Notes under the pieces: generated by a model
The model's input: the letters and a program-made list of their open reading frames with translations, nothing else
The model's database searches: none
What the model was told of the DNA's origin: nothing
In this document: positions 1-7,146 of the stretch, piece by piece
Layout of the letters: each line of letters starts with the position of its first letter
Numbering within the stretch: the first letter of the stretch is position 1
Origin: Opitutia bacterium UBA7350
Lineage (GTDB): Bacteria; Verrucomicrobiota; Verrucomicrobiia; Opitutales; Coraliomargaritaceae
Direction of reading: 5' to 3'
DNA: 11,893 bases
Assembly (NCBI GenBank): GCA_002470925.1
Contig: DKOX01000130.1
Span: forward strand, 1-11,893
Made by a program: the position numbers and the translations under genes

Positions 1-58
1 CAACCGTTGACTGCTGTGGCTGACCGGAATTAAGCAATCACCTTGACTTCTACCTGAT

Positions 59-99
59 TGTGGCATGTTTGTAACTCAGTGCCACAGTGCCCTGGGGCA
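59..99. promoter_or_regulatory. Putative operator: TGCC/GGCA repeat cluster upstream of the desaturase
   Basis: A perfect 7-bp inverted repeat, TGTGGCA (59-65) and TGCCACA (80-86), has half-site centres 21 bp apart, which is two helical turns. The right arm also belongs to a direct repeat CAGTGCC at 77-83 and 85-91. A second small palindrome, TGCCC-TG-GGGCA, lies at 88-99. The cluster ends about 40 bp before the desaturase ATG and lies just downstream of a TTGACT (43-48) that could be a -35 box. No well-spaced -10 box was found (TGTAAC at 70-75 would need a 21-bp spacer). Desaturase genes are often repressed by dimeric regulators, so an operator is plausible, but an RNA hairpin or chance is possible. 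Confidence 0.35.
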
Positions 100-140
100 T
101 TGAACTCTAAACGATCGACCCCCACCAACACCGAAGAATC

Positions 141-1250
141 ATGAAAATCAAACACTGGGATATGTTCGCCTTTGTGCTGGGCTACCACATTTTGCTGCTG
201 GCCCTGCTTCCCGCATGCATTGCCAACTTTTCCTGGGCGGCGTTTTGGCTTTTCCTGGCGACCTACATTATGGGCGGCATGGCAATCACAGTCGGTTACC
301 ATCGCCTCTACGCGCACCGTGCCTACACCGCCAATCCCCTCTTTGAATGGATCGTCCTCTTGAGCTCAGCCCTTTCCTTTGAAATGTCGGCGCTCAAGTG
401 GTCCCACGACCACCGCTTGCATCACAATCATTGCGATACCGAGAAAGACCCCTACTCCATCAAGAAGGGCTTCTGGTATGCGCACATCCTCTGGCTCTTT
501 GACTTTGAACGCAAGTATGACGCCACACTGGTCGCAGACCTCGAGAAAAACCCGCGTGTTATGCTGCAGCACAAACACTATGGCCTCTTTCTACTGGGCG
601 TGAATTTTGCGGTCTTCCTCATCGGGTGGTGGGTCACCGGCAGCGCAATTGCCTCCTTCTACATGGGCTTCCTCTTGCGCTTGGCCTTTATTCACCACTG
701 TACTTGGTTTATCAATTCCCTATGCCACACGGTGGGCGCCAAAACCTATGCCCGCGAACTCAGCGCGGTCGACAATGCCCTTATGGCATTCCTTACCTTT
801 GGCGAAGGCTACCACAATTACCACCACGCCTTTGCCGGAGATTACCGGAACGGGATCCGCTGGTATCACTTTGACCCAACAAAATGGACCATCTGGCTTG
901 CCTCCAAAGTAGGGCTCGCCAAAAACCTGCGCGCCCTCAATACCCTCACCCTTCGCAAATCCCTCATCCAGAAAGACCGCAAACTCCTCATTGCGCACCT
1001 CAACGAGGAAGTCGATGAAGCCGCGCAAGAACTGCGCGCAAAAATTGAAGAACTGGCCGCCCACTTTGACGAAAAAACCCAGGAGCTCATGAACAAGCTC
1101 CGCGAAATCAAAGAAGTCAGCCAGTCACAACGCGCCCATCTTCAAGCCGAGATCAAGGAACTTCGCCGCGGCCTTAAGCGCAGTTGGAGCGAATGGGTGG
1201 AGCTCACCACTGCAACGGTCCGGCAGTACGACATCGTCCACGCCCACTAG
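141..1250 (+). CDS. Acyl-CoA/acyl-lipid delta-9-type fatty acid desaturase with C-terminal coiled-coil tail
   Basis: This is an integral membrane di-iron desaturase that would introduce a cis double bond into a saturated fatty acyl chain and so adjust membrane fluidity. The three histidine boxes are present: HRLYAH at 54-59, HRLHH at 91-95 and HNYHH at 225-229 within GEGYHNYHH. The extra ligands of the stearoyl-CoA desaturase type are also present, as N192 and H196 in NSLCH. Hydrophobic segments lie at about 10-50 and 145-190, as expected for two hairpins in the membrane. The family core ends near residue 275 (after FDPTKW at 244-249). About 80 further residues, 275-355, are strongly charged with Glu/Lys/Arg and Leu/Ala heptad-like spacing, so they probably form a coiled coil. 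No ferredoxin, cytochrome b5 or reductase gene is adjacent. The start is the first in-frame ATG; no Shine-Dalgarno sequence precedes it. The 140 bases upstream hold no gene. The family call is firm, but double-bond position and substrate form are inferred. Confidence 0.93.
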   Translation: MKIKHWDMFAFVLGYHILLLALLPACIANFSWAAFWLFLATYIMGGMAITVGYHRLYAHRAYTANPLFEWIVLLSSALSFEMSALKWSHDHRLHHNHCDTEKDPYSIKKGFWYAHILWLFDFERKYDATLVADLEKNPRVMLQHKHYGLFLLGVNFAVFLIGWWVTGSAIASFYMGFLLRLAFIHHCTWFINSLCHTVGAKTYARELSAVDNALMAFLTFGEGYHNYHHAFAGDYRNGIRWYHFDPTKWTIWLASKVGLAKNLRALNTLTLRKSLIQKDRKLLIAHLNEEVDEAAQELRAKIEELAAHFDEKTQELMNKLREIKEVSQSQRAHLQAEIKELRRGLKRSWSEWVELTTATVRQYDIVHAH

Positions 1251-1281
1251 TCGGGCCCGCAGTAATTTCGTGCCGCGCAGC

Positions 1282-1297
1282 GTTAGATTCATCTAAC
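1282..1297. terminator. Possible weak bidirectional hairpin between convergent genes
   Basis: GTTAGAT (1282-1288) and ATCTAAC (1291-1297) form a perfect 7-bp inverted repeat around TC; as RNA this would be a 6-bp stem with a four-base loop. It lies between the desaturase stop (1250) and the stop codon of the converging GH13 gene (TAG on the minus strand, 1295-1293), which it overlaps. The stem is AT-rich and no U-tract follows on either strand, so intrinsic termination is doubtful. Confidence 0.2.
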
Positions 1298-3725
1298 CCA
1301 CCCAGAGCCCGCAACTGATCGGCGGCAGGCTCACCAGCCCCTCGGATTGCGGGATATCCGCCAGGCCGAGGCCACGCTCGTCAAAACGTTCGGCATCCGC
1401 AACTTGTCGCAGTCCTTCCATGGTTCCCTCCGGTACTGCGATGTCCACAAATTCCAGATGCGGGTTAATGCCCAGCACCACGCGAGGCGCTTGGACAGAT
1501 TGATCGGCATTAAAGACTGCCACCACCGCGCTGGAACCCTCCGCAAAATAACATTCGACATAGCCTGCCGGCACACCCCCGTCAAAACGCAGCGCCCTCC
1601 CCTCATCAGAGCGCCGGAAGCGAATCCAATCGCGGAAATACTGGTGCGTCCCGGAATACACATAGCGTTTATTGTAATCGAGGGCGTTGAGGTCGCCCCG
1701 CTGGTAAGTATTGGCAACCCCACATTTTGAGCGCAGGAGATCCTGCCCCGCCGCCAACATGGGCACTCCAAGTGAACCAAAGAGGATGGAGGCCATCAGG
1801 TGGGTTCGGCGACGGTCCAAAACGGTGGGGTCCGAACCATCGTGAGCGGCGCGTTCCGTGATGCGATCCAGCCAGCAATGATCATCGTGTGACTCGGTAT
1901 AGTTGATACTTTGGGCGGCAAAACGACTCGTCCCCGGCGAACCCGCAAGGAAATACTGGATGGATTCTTGCTTTCCATACCCACACACGTAGTCCGCAAT
2001 CCCCTCCCGGAAGCCGTCATTCCATGAGGCAAAACCCGAGTCCTTTAATTCATCCTGAATATGTCCCCGAAAACTCCAAGGCTCCGCAATCAGAATAATC
2101 CCCGGCTTCAGGGCCTTCAATTCATCCTCAATTTCCCGCAGCACCTCGATCCCGATTAATTCCGCCAAGTCAAAACGGAATCCGTCCACATCGAAGGTGC
2201 GTATCAAATGCTTGAGACTCTCGAGGATCAGGCGGCGCCCCATCGGGGTATCGCACCGCAAGTCGTTACCGCACCCGCTCCAGTTCATCAAATCGTTGGC
2301 CTTGTCGAGATGGAAGTAATAATACTTGTCGATAAATAGGAGGTGATTCGGTTCACCGACATGATTGTAGACCACGTCCAAAATCACCGCGATCCCGGCA
2401 TCGTGACAATCCTGCACGAGGCCGCGAAATTCCTCCACCTGAGATGCGGCAGACGGATTCGCGGCATAGCTACTCTCCGGTGAAAAATAATTGGCAGTCA
2501 TGTAGCCCCAGTGATAATCCGAAGGCAACTCGTTATCGAATTCCTGTATCGGTTGAAGCTCGAGGGCATTGATTCCCAAATCGCGCAGATAGGACCCCTC
2601 CGCCTGCAACCATTTGCGCAACCCGGTATAACCGTGCCGTTCCTGCGGGCTCAGTGAGATCGGCGCGTGTGCCGCGAGGTCGCGAACATGGCCCTCCAAA
2701 ATGACGAGGTCATGCCAGTGTGGCGGCACAAAAGGACGCTCTACCGGAGCCGTGCGCGCATCCGACAGCACAATCCCCGGTCCGCGCGCCCCCAGGCAGG
2801 CGCGCGCGTAAGGATCCAATATCGGGAAATGGGCGTCAAAGTGCGTCGTGCCGTCATCGTTTCCGCCCGCGACACGGTAACTGTAAAACCACCCGTCCAA
2901 CTCACCCTCCACCAGGACTTCCCATGTCGAAGCATCGGCGCGCTCGAGCGCTACGGTCTGCGCATCCGAACCATCTGCCCTTTGCCCAAAGACGACATAC
3001 ACCTCACGGGCCCGGGGGGCGAACAGGCAAAAACGCGTCGCCCCATGCAATACCTGCGCGCCCAACTCCAAATCGGTGGAGGCCTTCCTCAGGAATTGCG
3101 TGTGCGGCAATTCCAGCACCTCCTGCGACGCGGCATCCTCCCAAACCAAAGATTCTGCGCCATTGGGCTTGTAGTCATGCGGCAAACAACAGCGATAGAG
3201 GTGCGCCCCGCTCTGCTGCGGGTTCAAGGTGAAATTGCGGACCCCATTATGCGTCAGCATGAGATTGGGTGCACCATCGGGAACATCCAGCCATTCACCC
3301 TCCCCCGTCACAAATTTGAACGCGGAAGGACCTCCTTCCGGGACCGCCTCCGCCTCGACCTTCAATTCATAAATCAACTCGCCATCAATTTTCTGTGGAG
3401 CCAATCGCCAACACTTCAAACCAATTGCCATCTCCCAATCATTAAAATCCGCACCCAGATAGACCTCCCGTTCAGGATTCTGCAATTGAGGGTACCGTCT
3501 TGCCTGTAGTCGAAAAACCCACTTGTCTCCCTCGCGGTAATAACGCGTGTAACGAGCCGCCTCCATCGGCGACAATCGCTCAATCGAGGCAAAGTCTACT
3601 CCCTTCGGACCAAGCTTCAGTGCCGGGTTGCCCGCGCTCAGGTCGCGATCCTCCGCCAGAAAAACCAGAACCACGCTTCCGTTCTCCCAATAGGCGGTCT
3701 CCAACTGTCTTGTTCCCTTCGACAT
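1293..3725 (-). CDS. GH13 alpha-glucan debranching enzyme (pullulanase/isoamylase-like) with tandem N-terminal carbohydrate-binding domains
   Basis: This is a large alpha-amylase-superfamily hydrolase that probably cleaves alpha-1,6 branches in glycogen or dextrins. Numbering is from the TTG at 3734 (813 residues). The conserved GH13 regions are DVVYNH at 453-458, GFRFDLA at 518-524 with nucleophile D522, IAEPW at 549-553 with acid/base E551, and NYTESHD at 611-617 with D617. A YHWGYMT at 407-413 resembles the YNWGYDP signature of type I pullulanases. Before the barrel there are two beta-sandwich-like modules. One is at about 88-172 (VYLGADFNDW, as in AMPK-type glycogen-binding domains), and the other at about 225-310 (TRFCLFAPRAREVYVVF, typical CBM48). 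The C-terminal part (about 715-813) fits an all-beta domain. There is no signal peptide, so the enzyme should be cytoplasmic. I place the start at ATG 3725 (MSKGTRQ); a TTG nine bases further upstream is possible and neither has a well-spaced Shine-Dalgarno sequence. No other glycogen gene is nearby. Exact specificity (pullulanase, isoamylase or amylase) is uncertain. Confidence 0.88.
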   Translation of the reverse strand: MSKGTRQLETAYWENGSVVLVFLAEDRDLSAGNPALKLGPKGVDFASIERLSPMEAARYTRYYREGDKWVFRLQARRYPQLQNPEREVYLGADFNDWEMAIGLKCWRLAPQKIDGELIYELKVEAEAVPEGGPSAFKFVTGEGEWLDVPDGAPNLMLTHNGVRNFTLNPQQSGAHLYRCCLPHDYKPNGAESLVWEDAASQEVLELPHTQFLRKASTDLELGAQVLHGATRFCLFAPRAREVYVVFGQRADGSDAQTVALERADASTWEVLVEGELDGWFYSYRVAGGNDDGTTHFDAHFPILDPYARACLGARGPGIVLSDARTAPVERPFVPPHWHDLVILEGHVRDLAAHAPISLSPQERHGYTGLRKWLQAEGSYLRDLGINALELQPIQEFDNELPSDYHWGYMTANYFSPESSYAANPSAASQVEEFRGLVQDCHDAGIAVILDVVYNHVGEPNHLLFIDKYYYFHLDKANDLMNWSGCGNDLRCDTPMGRRLILESLKHLIRTFDVDGFRFDLAELIGIEVLREIEDELKALKPGIILIAEPWSFRGHIQDELKDSGFASWNDGFREGIADYVCGYGKQESIQYFLAGSPGTSRFAAQSINYTESHDDHCWLDRITERAAHDGSDPTVLDRRRTHLMASILFGSLGVPMLAAGQDLLRSKCGVANTYQRGDLNALDYNKRYVYSGTHQYFRDWIRFRRSDEGRALRFDGGVPAGYVECYFAEGSSAVVAVFNADQSVQAPRVVLGINPHLEFVDIAVPEGTMEGLRQVADAERFDERGLGLADIPQSEGLVSLPPISCGLWVG

Positions 3726-3782
3726 ACCCTTCAATTATCGCCACTTCGTCCCCCTTCCTGCAATCCCCATTCACACAAACCC

Positions 3783-3802
3783 AAAAAATTTTTGTAAATA
3801 AT
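3783..3802 (+). promoter_or_regulatory. AT-rich promoter candidate in the GH13/mnmA divergent region
   Basis: The 122-bp region between the divergent GH13 gene and mnmA contains an A6T5 tract (3783-3793), likely intrinsically curved. It is followed by AATAAT (3797-3802), which matches five of six bases of a -10 box and would give a roughly 48-nt leader for mnmA. No matching -35 box is present at 17 bp. A TTGACT at 3823-3828 has no -10 at acceptable spacing before the ATG. The minus-strand promoter for the GH13 gene should also lie in this region but was not resolved. Confidence 0.3.
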
Positions 3803-3856
3803 GAAGCGCCCGCCAACGCTTGTTGACTGTCTCCCGCCGCCTGTTTTCCTTAATTC

Positions 3857-4927
3857 ATGCAAAAGATCTTAGTGGCACTTTCCGGCGGGGTTGATTCCGC
3901 GGTTGCAGCAACGCTGCTTCAGGAGCAGGGCTACGCCGTTTCTGCCGCTTATATACGCACCTGGATGAACGAGGAAATGCCGCTCGCGGACTGCCCCGCC
4001 CAACAGGACATCGAGGATTCCCGCGCAGTCGCGGCACACCTTGGGATCGACTACGAAATCGTCAACTTCGTCAACGAATACCGTGAGCACGTGGTGCACT
4101 ACCTCGTCGAAGGTTACCGCAAGGGCATTACTCCCAACCCCGATATCATGTGTAACCGCGAGATGAAATTCGGGATCTTTGAAAAGTATGCCCGCTCACA
4201 AGGGTTTGATGGAATCGCAACCGGCCATTATGTTCGCAAGCTCGCCCAAACGGATAACACCTTCGACCTGCTCGAAGGCCTCGACCCCAATAAAGACCAG
4301 AGTTATTTCCTCGCCCTCCTCCGCCAGGAGCAGCTCGCCCCGGCAATTTTTCCGGTTGGGGAACTTCAAAAGCCTCAGGTTCGTGAACTCGCCCAGAAAT
4401 TCAAATTACCGAATGCTGAGAAAAAGGACAGCCAGGGAATCTGTTTTCTCGGCGACATGAACATCAACCGATTCCTCGAATATTACATTGAGGACAAACC
4501 CGGTAATATCGTCGACCCCGAAGGTAAAATTCTCGGGCAGCACCGCGGCCTCCACCGTTTCACGATGGGTCAGCGCCGCGGAATCGGCGTCCCCTCAAAT
4601 ACCGATAATCAATTCTTCGTGGTGGTCGGATTCAATATCGAGCAAAACGAGCTAGTGGTGGCCTTTGATGAACCGGAGGCGCCGGGACTCTTTACCTCTG
4701 AAGTCGAAGTCTACGGCCTCAGTTTCATCAATAAACCTGTCACTGAAACCTGCCGTCTCCTGGCAAAACCACGTTATCGCGACCCCGCGCAGGCGATCAC
4801 CTATACCCCCACCGGAACGGACTCCGCCCGGGTTCGCTTTGACGAACCCCAACGCGCCCTCGCCTCCGGGCAAATCCTAGCCCTCTACCGCGACAAAACC
4901 CTCCTGGGTGGCGGCTTCTACCGATAA
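3857..4927 (+). CDS. mnmA: tRNA-specific 2-thiouridylase MnmA
   Basis: MnmA activates C2 of U34 in tRNA-Lys, -Glu and -Gln with ATP and inserts sulfur delivered as a protein-bound persulfide, giving s2U34, which supports accurate decoding. The 356 residues match the usual family length. The N-terminal PP-loop SGGVDS is at 9-14. The two catalytic cysteines are C99 in PDIMCNREMKFG and C196 in DSQGICFLG. Family signatures ATGHY (121-125), DQSYFL (147-152) and FTMGQRRGIG (235-244) are all present, followed by the beta-barrel C-terminal domain to about 350. The protein is complete and cytoplasmic. It is the first gene of a four-gene plus-strand run, with the next gene starting 5 nt after its stop. 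No cysteine desulfurase or TusA-like gene is in view. The start is the first ATG and gives the normal MnmA N-terminus directly before the PP-loop; no Shine-Dalgarno sequence precedes it. Confidence 0.97.
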   Translation: MQKILVALSGGVDSAVAATLLQEQGYAVSAAYIRTWMNEEMPLADCPAQQDIEDSRAVAAHLGIDYEIVNFVNEYREHVVHYLVEGYRKGITPNPDIMCNREMKFGIFEKYARSQGFDGIATGHYVRKLAQTDNTFDLLEGLDPNKDQSYFLALLRQEQLAPAIFPVGELQKPQVRELAQKFKLPNAEKKDSQGICFLGDMNINRFLEYYIEDKPGNIVDPEGKILGQHRGLHRFTMGQRRGIGVPSNTDNQFFVVVGFNIEQNELVVAFDEPEAPGLFTSEVEVYGLSFINKPVTETCRLLAKPRYRDPAQAITYTPTGTDSARVRFDEPQRALASGQILALYRDKTLLGGGFYR

Positions 4928-4932
4928 ATACC

Positions 4933-5721
4933 ATGCCCGAAACCAAACTTATCTCCTGGAACGTCAATGGCCTCAGAGCGGTCCTAAAAAAAGGCTTTGA
5001 GGATTTCCTCGCGCATGAAAAACCCGAGGTGCTTTGCCTGCAGGAAACAAAAATCTCGGAGGATCTGGTTTCCGGCTTTTCGTTTACCGACTACCCGCAC
5101 CGCTATTGGAATTGCGCGGAGAAAAAGGGTTACTCCGGGACCGCCCTCCTTTGCCGCACGGAACCCCTCTCCGTCACCAAGGGTATCGGTATACAAAAAC
5201 ATGATACCGAGGGCCGCGTCCTGACCGCTGAATTTCCCGAGTATTACCTCGTCACGGTCTATACCCCCAACTCACAAAACCACGACGAGAACAAACGCCC
5301 CCGCCGCCTCGATTACCGCACCCTCGAGTGGGATGTTGATTTTCTCGCGTATTGCAAAAATCTCGAAAAGAACAAACCCGTCATTTTCTGCGGCGATCTA
5401 AACGTCGCCCACACCGAAATCGACCTCGCCAATCCAAGCACCAACCGCAAGAACGCCGGATTCACCGATGAGGAACGCGCCCGCTTCGATGCGATTCTAG
5501 AAGCTGGCTTTATCGACACCTTTCGCCATTTTTATCCGGAAACCACCGAGCGCTATAGTTGGTGGTCCTACCGCGCCGGAGCCCGCAAACGCAACATCGG
5601 CTGGCGCATCGACTATTTCTGCACTTCCCCCGACCTCATACCACTGCTCAAGTCAGCTGAGATTCTTGACCAGGTTGAAGGCTCGGACCATTGCCCCGTC
5701 AGTTTGACGCTCTCTCATTAA
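4933..5721 (+). CDS. xth: Exodeoxyribonuclease III (AP endonuclease, ExoA/XthA family)
   Basis: This metal-dependent enzyme incises DNA at abasic sites and removes 3'-blocking groups in base excision repair, and usually also has 3'-5' exonuclease activity on duplex DNA. The 262 residues carry every active-site motif of the endonuclease/exonuclease/phosphatase fold: SWNVNGLRA at 8-16 (N12), LCLQETKI at 34-41 (E38), VYTPNS at 109-114 (Y110), GDLNVAHTEIDL at 154-165 (D155, N157), WRIDYF at 224-229 (D227) and GSDHCPV at 250-256 (D252, H253). Length and motif spacing resemble the Bacillus ExoA/human APE1 branch. The ATG lies 5 nt after the mnmA stop and the stop overlaps the thiL ATG by one base (TAATG), so it should be co-transcribed with both. 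Confidence 0.96.
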   Translation: MPETKLISWNVNGLRAVLKKGFEDFLAHEKPEVLCLQETKISEDLVSGFSFTDYPHRYWNCAEKKGYSGTALLCRTEPLSVTKGIGIQKHDTEGRVLTAEFPEYYLVTVYTPNSQNHDENKRPRRLDYRTLEWDVDFLAYCKNLEKNKPVIFCGDLNVAHTEIDLANPSTNRKNAGFTDEERARFDAILEAGFIDTFRHFYPETTERYSWWSYRAGARKRNIGWRIDYFCTSPDLIPLLKSAEILDQVEGSDHCPVSLTLSH

Positions 5722-6713
5722 TGAAAACGGATCACCCTCCATTTACCAAAGACCCCGCGCATCAAATCGCGCGGCGGGGGGAAAGCGCGCTCTTGGAACA
5801 CATCCAGACTTGGCTCGGTGCAATCACCCCCCCCGCTCCCGCCGGGATGGGTGATGATTGCGCCCTCCTCGAATTCGACCCCCAACAAAAGACCTGCATC
5901 ACCACCGATGCGATCACATACGGCCAACATATCGACGCGAGCCTGACGCCCTTTGAAGCCGGAGTGAAACTCATCCACCGCAATCTCAGTGACCTCGCCG
6001 CGATGGGCGCGAGCCCGCATAGCGCCGTCCTCACCCTTCTGAGCGGCCCGGATCTTGCCTTTGAATGGCTCAAGGCCTTCTTTGCGGGTATCCGTTCCAG
6101 TTGCGAGCAGCACCAGCTGAAAATTGTGGGCGGCGATCTCAGCACCCTTGAACGGGGGCATTTCTCCGCAAGCCTCACCCTTTTAGGGCAATGTCCACGC
6201 CCTCTGCTTAGGACTACCGCCTCGGTTGGCGATTCGCTTTACGTGAGCGGCCGCCTGGGCGGTAGCATCCTTGGCAAGCACTACCGCTTTGAGCCACGGC
6301 TCGAAGCCGGGCAGTGGCTTGCCAAACAAAACGAGTGCCGAGCCATGATCGATTTGACCGATGGACTCGGCAAAGATCTGCAGGCCCTCCTGCCGCAGGG
6401 AAGCAGCGCCGCGATTGAACTCCCTCAAATCCCAGTGGCAGACGCCGCCAGGGAACTCGCAAAACGCGATGGTCAATCGGCGCTCGAGCACGCCTTCTGC
6501 GACGGCGAGGATTACGAACTCCTCCTCGCGCTATCGGGCGAGGCCGATGGTTCTGCATTTGAAGCACGCTGGCAGGCGACCTTTCCCGAGCTTCCCCTCA
6601 CCCGCATCGGGCAAATCATCCCCAGGAATCCCGATGGTATTTTTGTCGAAGCCGCGAGCGGCGAGCCCATCCCCTGGACCCGGGGTTACGAACACTGGAA
6701 CAACGATGGCTGA
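5721..6713 (+). CDS. thiL: Thiamine-monophosphate kinase ThiL
   Basis: ThiL phosphorylates thiamine monophosphate with ATP to give thiamine diphosphate, the last step of bacterial thiamine synthesis. From the chosen start the protein has 330 residues, normal for the family. Conserved motifs of this PurM/AIR-synthase-like kinase are GDDCALL at 44-50, TTDA at 61-64, NLSDLAAMGA at 88-97, VGGDLS at 136-141, IDLTDGL at 210-216 (commonly IDxSDGL) and GEDYELL at 262-268. The ATG at 5721 is chosen because it overlaps the preceding stop by one base (TAATG) and gives a standard N-terminus. An in-frame ATG 30 bases upstream, inside the nuclease gene, would add ten residues without family support. No thiamine synthesis genes or TPP riboswitch are visible nearby. 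Confidence 0.95.
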   Translation: MKTDHPPFTKDPAHQIARRGESALLEHIQTWLGAITPPAPAGMGDDCALLEFDPQQKTCITTDAITYGQHIDASLTPFEAGVKLIHRNLSDLAAMGASPHSAVLTLLSGPDLAFEWLKAFFAGIRSSCEQHQLKIVGGDLSTLERGHFSASLTLLGQCPRPLLRTTASVGDSLYVSGRLGGSILGKHYRFEPRLEAGQWLAKQNECRAMIDLTDGLGKDLQALLPQGSSAAIELPQIPVADAARELAKRDGQSALEHAFCDGEDYELLLALSGEADGSAFEARWQATFPELPLTRIGQIIPRNPDGIFVEAASGEPIPWTRGYEHWNNDG

Positions 6714-7146
6714 AATTCTAGACCAATTGCGCCGGGGCCTCACCACTGAAAGCGCAGCGGAAACCGAGGCGGTCGCTCGCGCGCTTGCGGACTGCCTGCC
6801 GCCCGATCAGGTACTCGCGCTACACGGCGATTTGGGAGTCGGCAAAACCACCTTTGTTCGCGGTCTGGCGCGTGCCTGGGGCATCACCGAACCCATCACC
6901 AGCCCCACCTTTAATCTCTATACCCTCTACGAAGGCGAGCGAAAACTCCTGCATCTGGACGCCTATCGACTCGAATCCGGCGCCGACCTCGACGCCCTCA
7001 TGCTGGAGGATTTCCTGAGCTCACCCTGGTGCCTCGCAGTGGAATGGCCGGAGCGAATCGAGGAAACGATCCCGCCGGAGGCATGGCACCTCGACCTTGC
7101 GAGTTCCCGCGAAGGAGCGCATACGATTCGCCTGCGGGAGCACTAA
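6706..7146 (+). CDS. tsaE: tRNA threonylcarbamoyladenosine biosynthesis ATPase TsaE
   Basis: TsaE is the small ATPase that works with TsaB and TsaD to make the t6A37 modification of ANN-decoding tRNAs. The 146-residue protein has the Walker A motif GDLGVGKTT at 41-49, SPTF at 66-69, HLDAYRL at 83-89 (the family H-x-D-x-Y-R motif) and VEWPE at 112-116. The start is ATG 6706, in the overlap ATGGCTGA with the thiL stop; this 8-nt overlap suggests translational coupling. The same frame stays open another 115 codons upstream inside thiL, but that part has no TsaE similarity. It is the last gene of the plus-strand run. Its stop overlaps by 4 nt with the stop of the convergent doxX-family gene, and no terminator is visible. 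TsaB and TsaD are not in the window. Confidence 0.95.
   Translation: MAEILDQLRRGLTTESAAETEAVARALADCLPPDQVLALHGDLGVGKTTFVRGLARAWGITEPITSPTFNLYTLYEGERKLLHLDAYRLESGADLDALMLEDFLSSPWCLAVEWPERIEETIPPEAWHLDLASSREGAHTIRLREH

Noticed and set aside
720..1064. 114-codon minus-strand frame inside the desaturase gene
   Set aside because: It is opposite the conserved third histidine box and tail of the desaturase, with no start signal or domain; a shadow.
2667..3509. 280-codon open frame on the plus strand, antisense to the GH13 gene
   Set aside because: Its product is Arg/Pro-rich without recognisable domains and it lies fully opposite a gene with all GH13 catalytic motifs; it is a codon-bias shadow.
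3823..3855. TTGACT with TTAATT just before mnmA as a promoter
   Set aside because: The spacing is 21 bp and the -10 would abut the ATG, leaving no room for a transcript start before it.
5691..5720. Alternative thiL start ten codons upstream, inside the nuclease gene
   Set aside because: The TAATG overlap start at 5721 gives the normal ThiL length and N-terminus; the extra residues are unsupported.
6361..6705. 115-codon upstream extension of the tsaE frame inside thiL
   Set aside because: TsaE similarity starts only after ATG 6706, and the extension is Ser/Arg/Pro-rich sequence typical of an out-of-frame reading of thiL.
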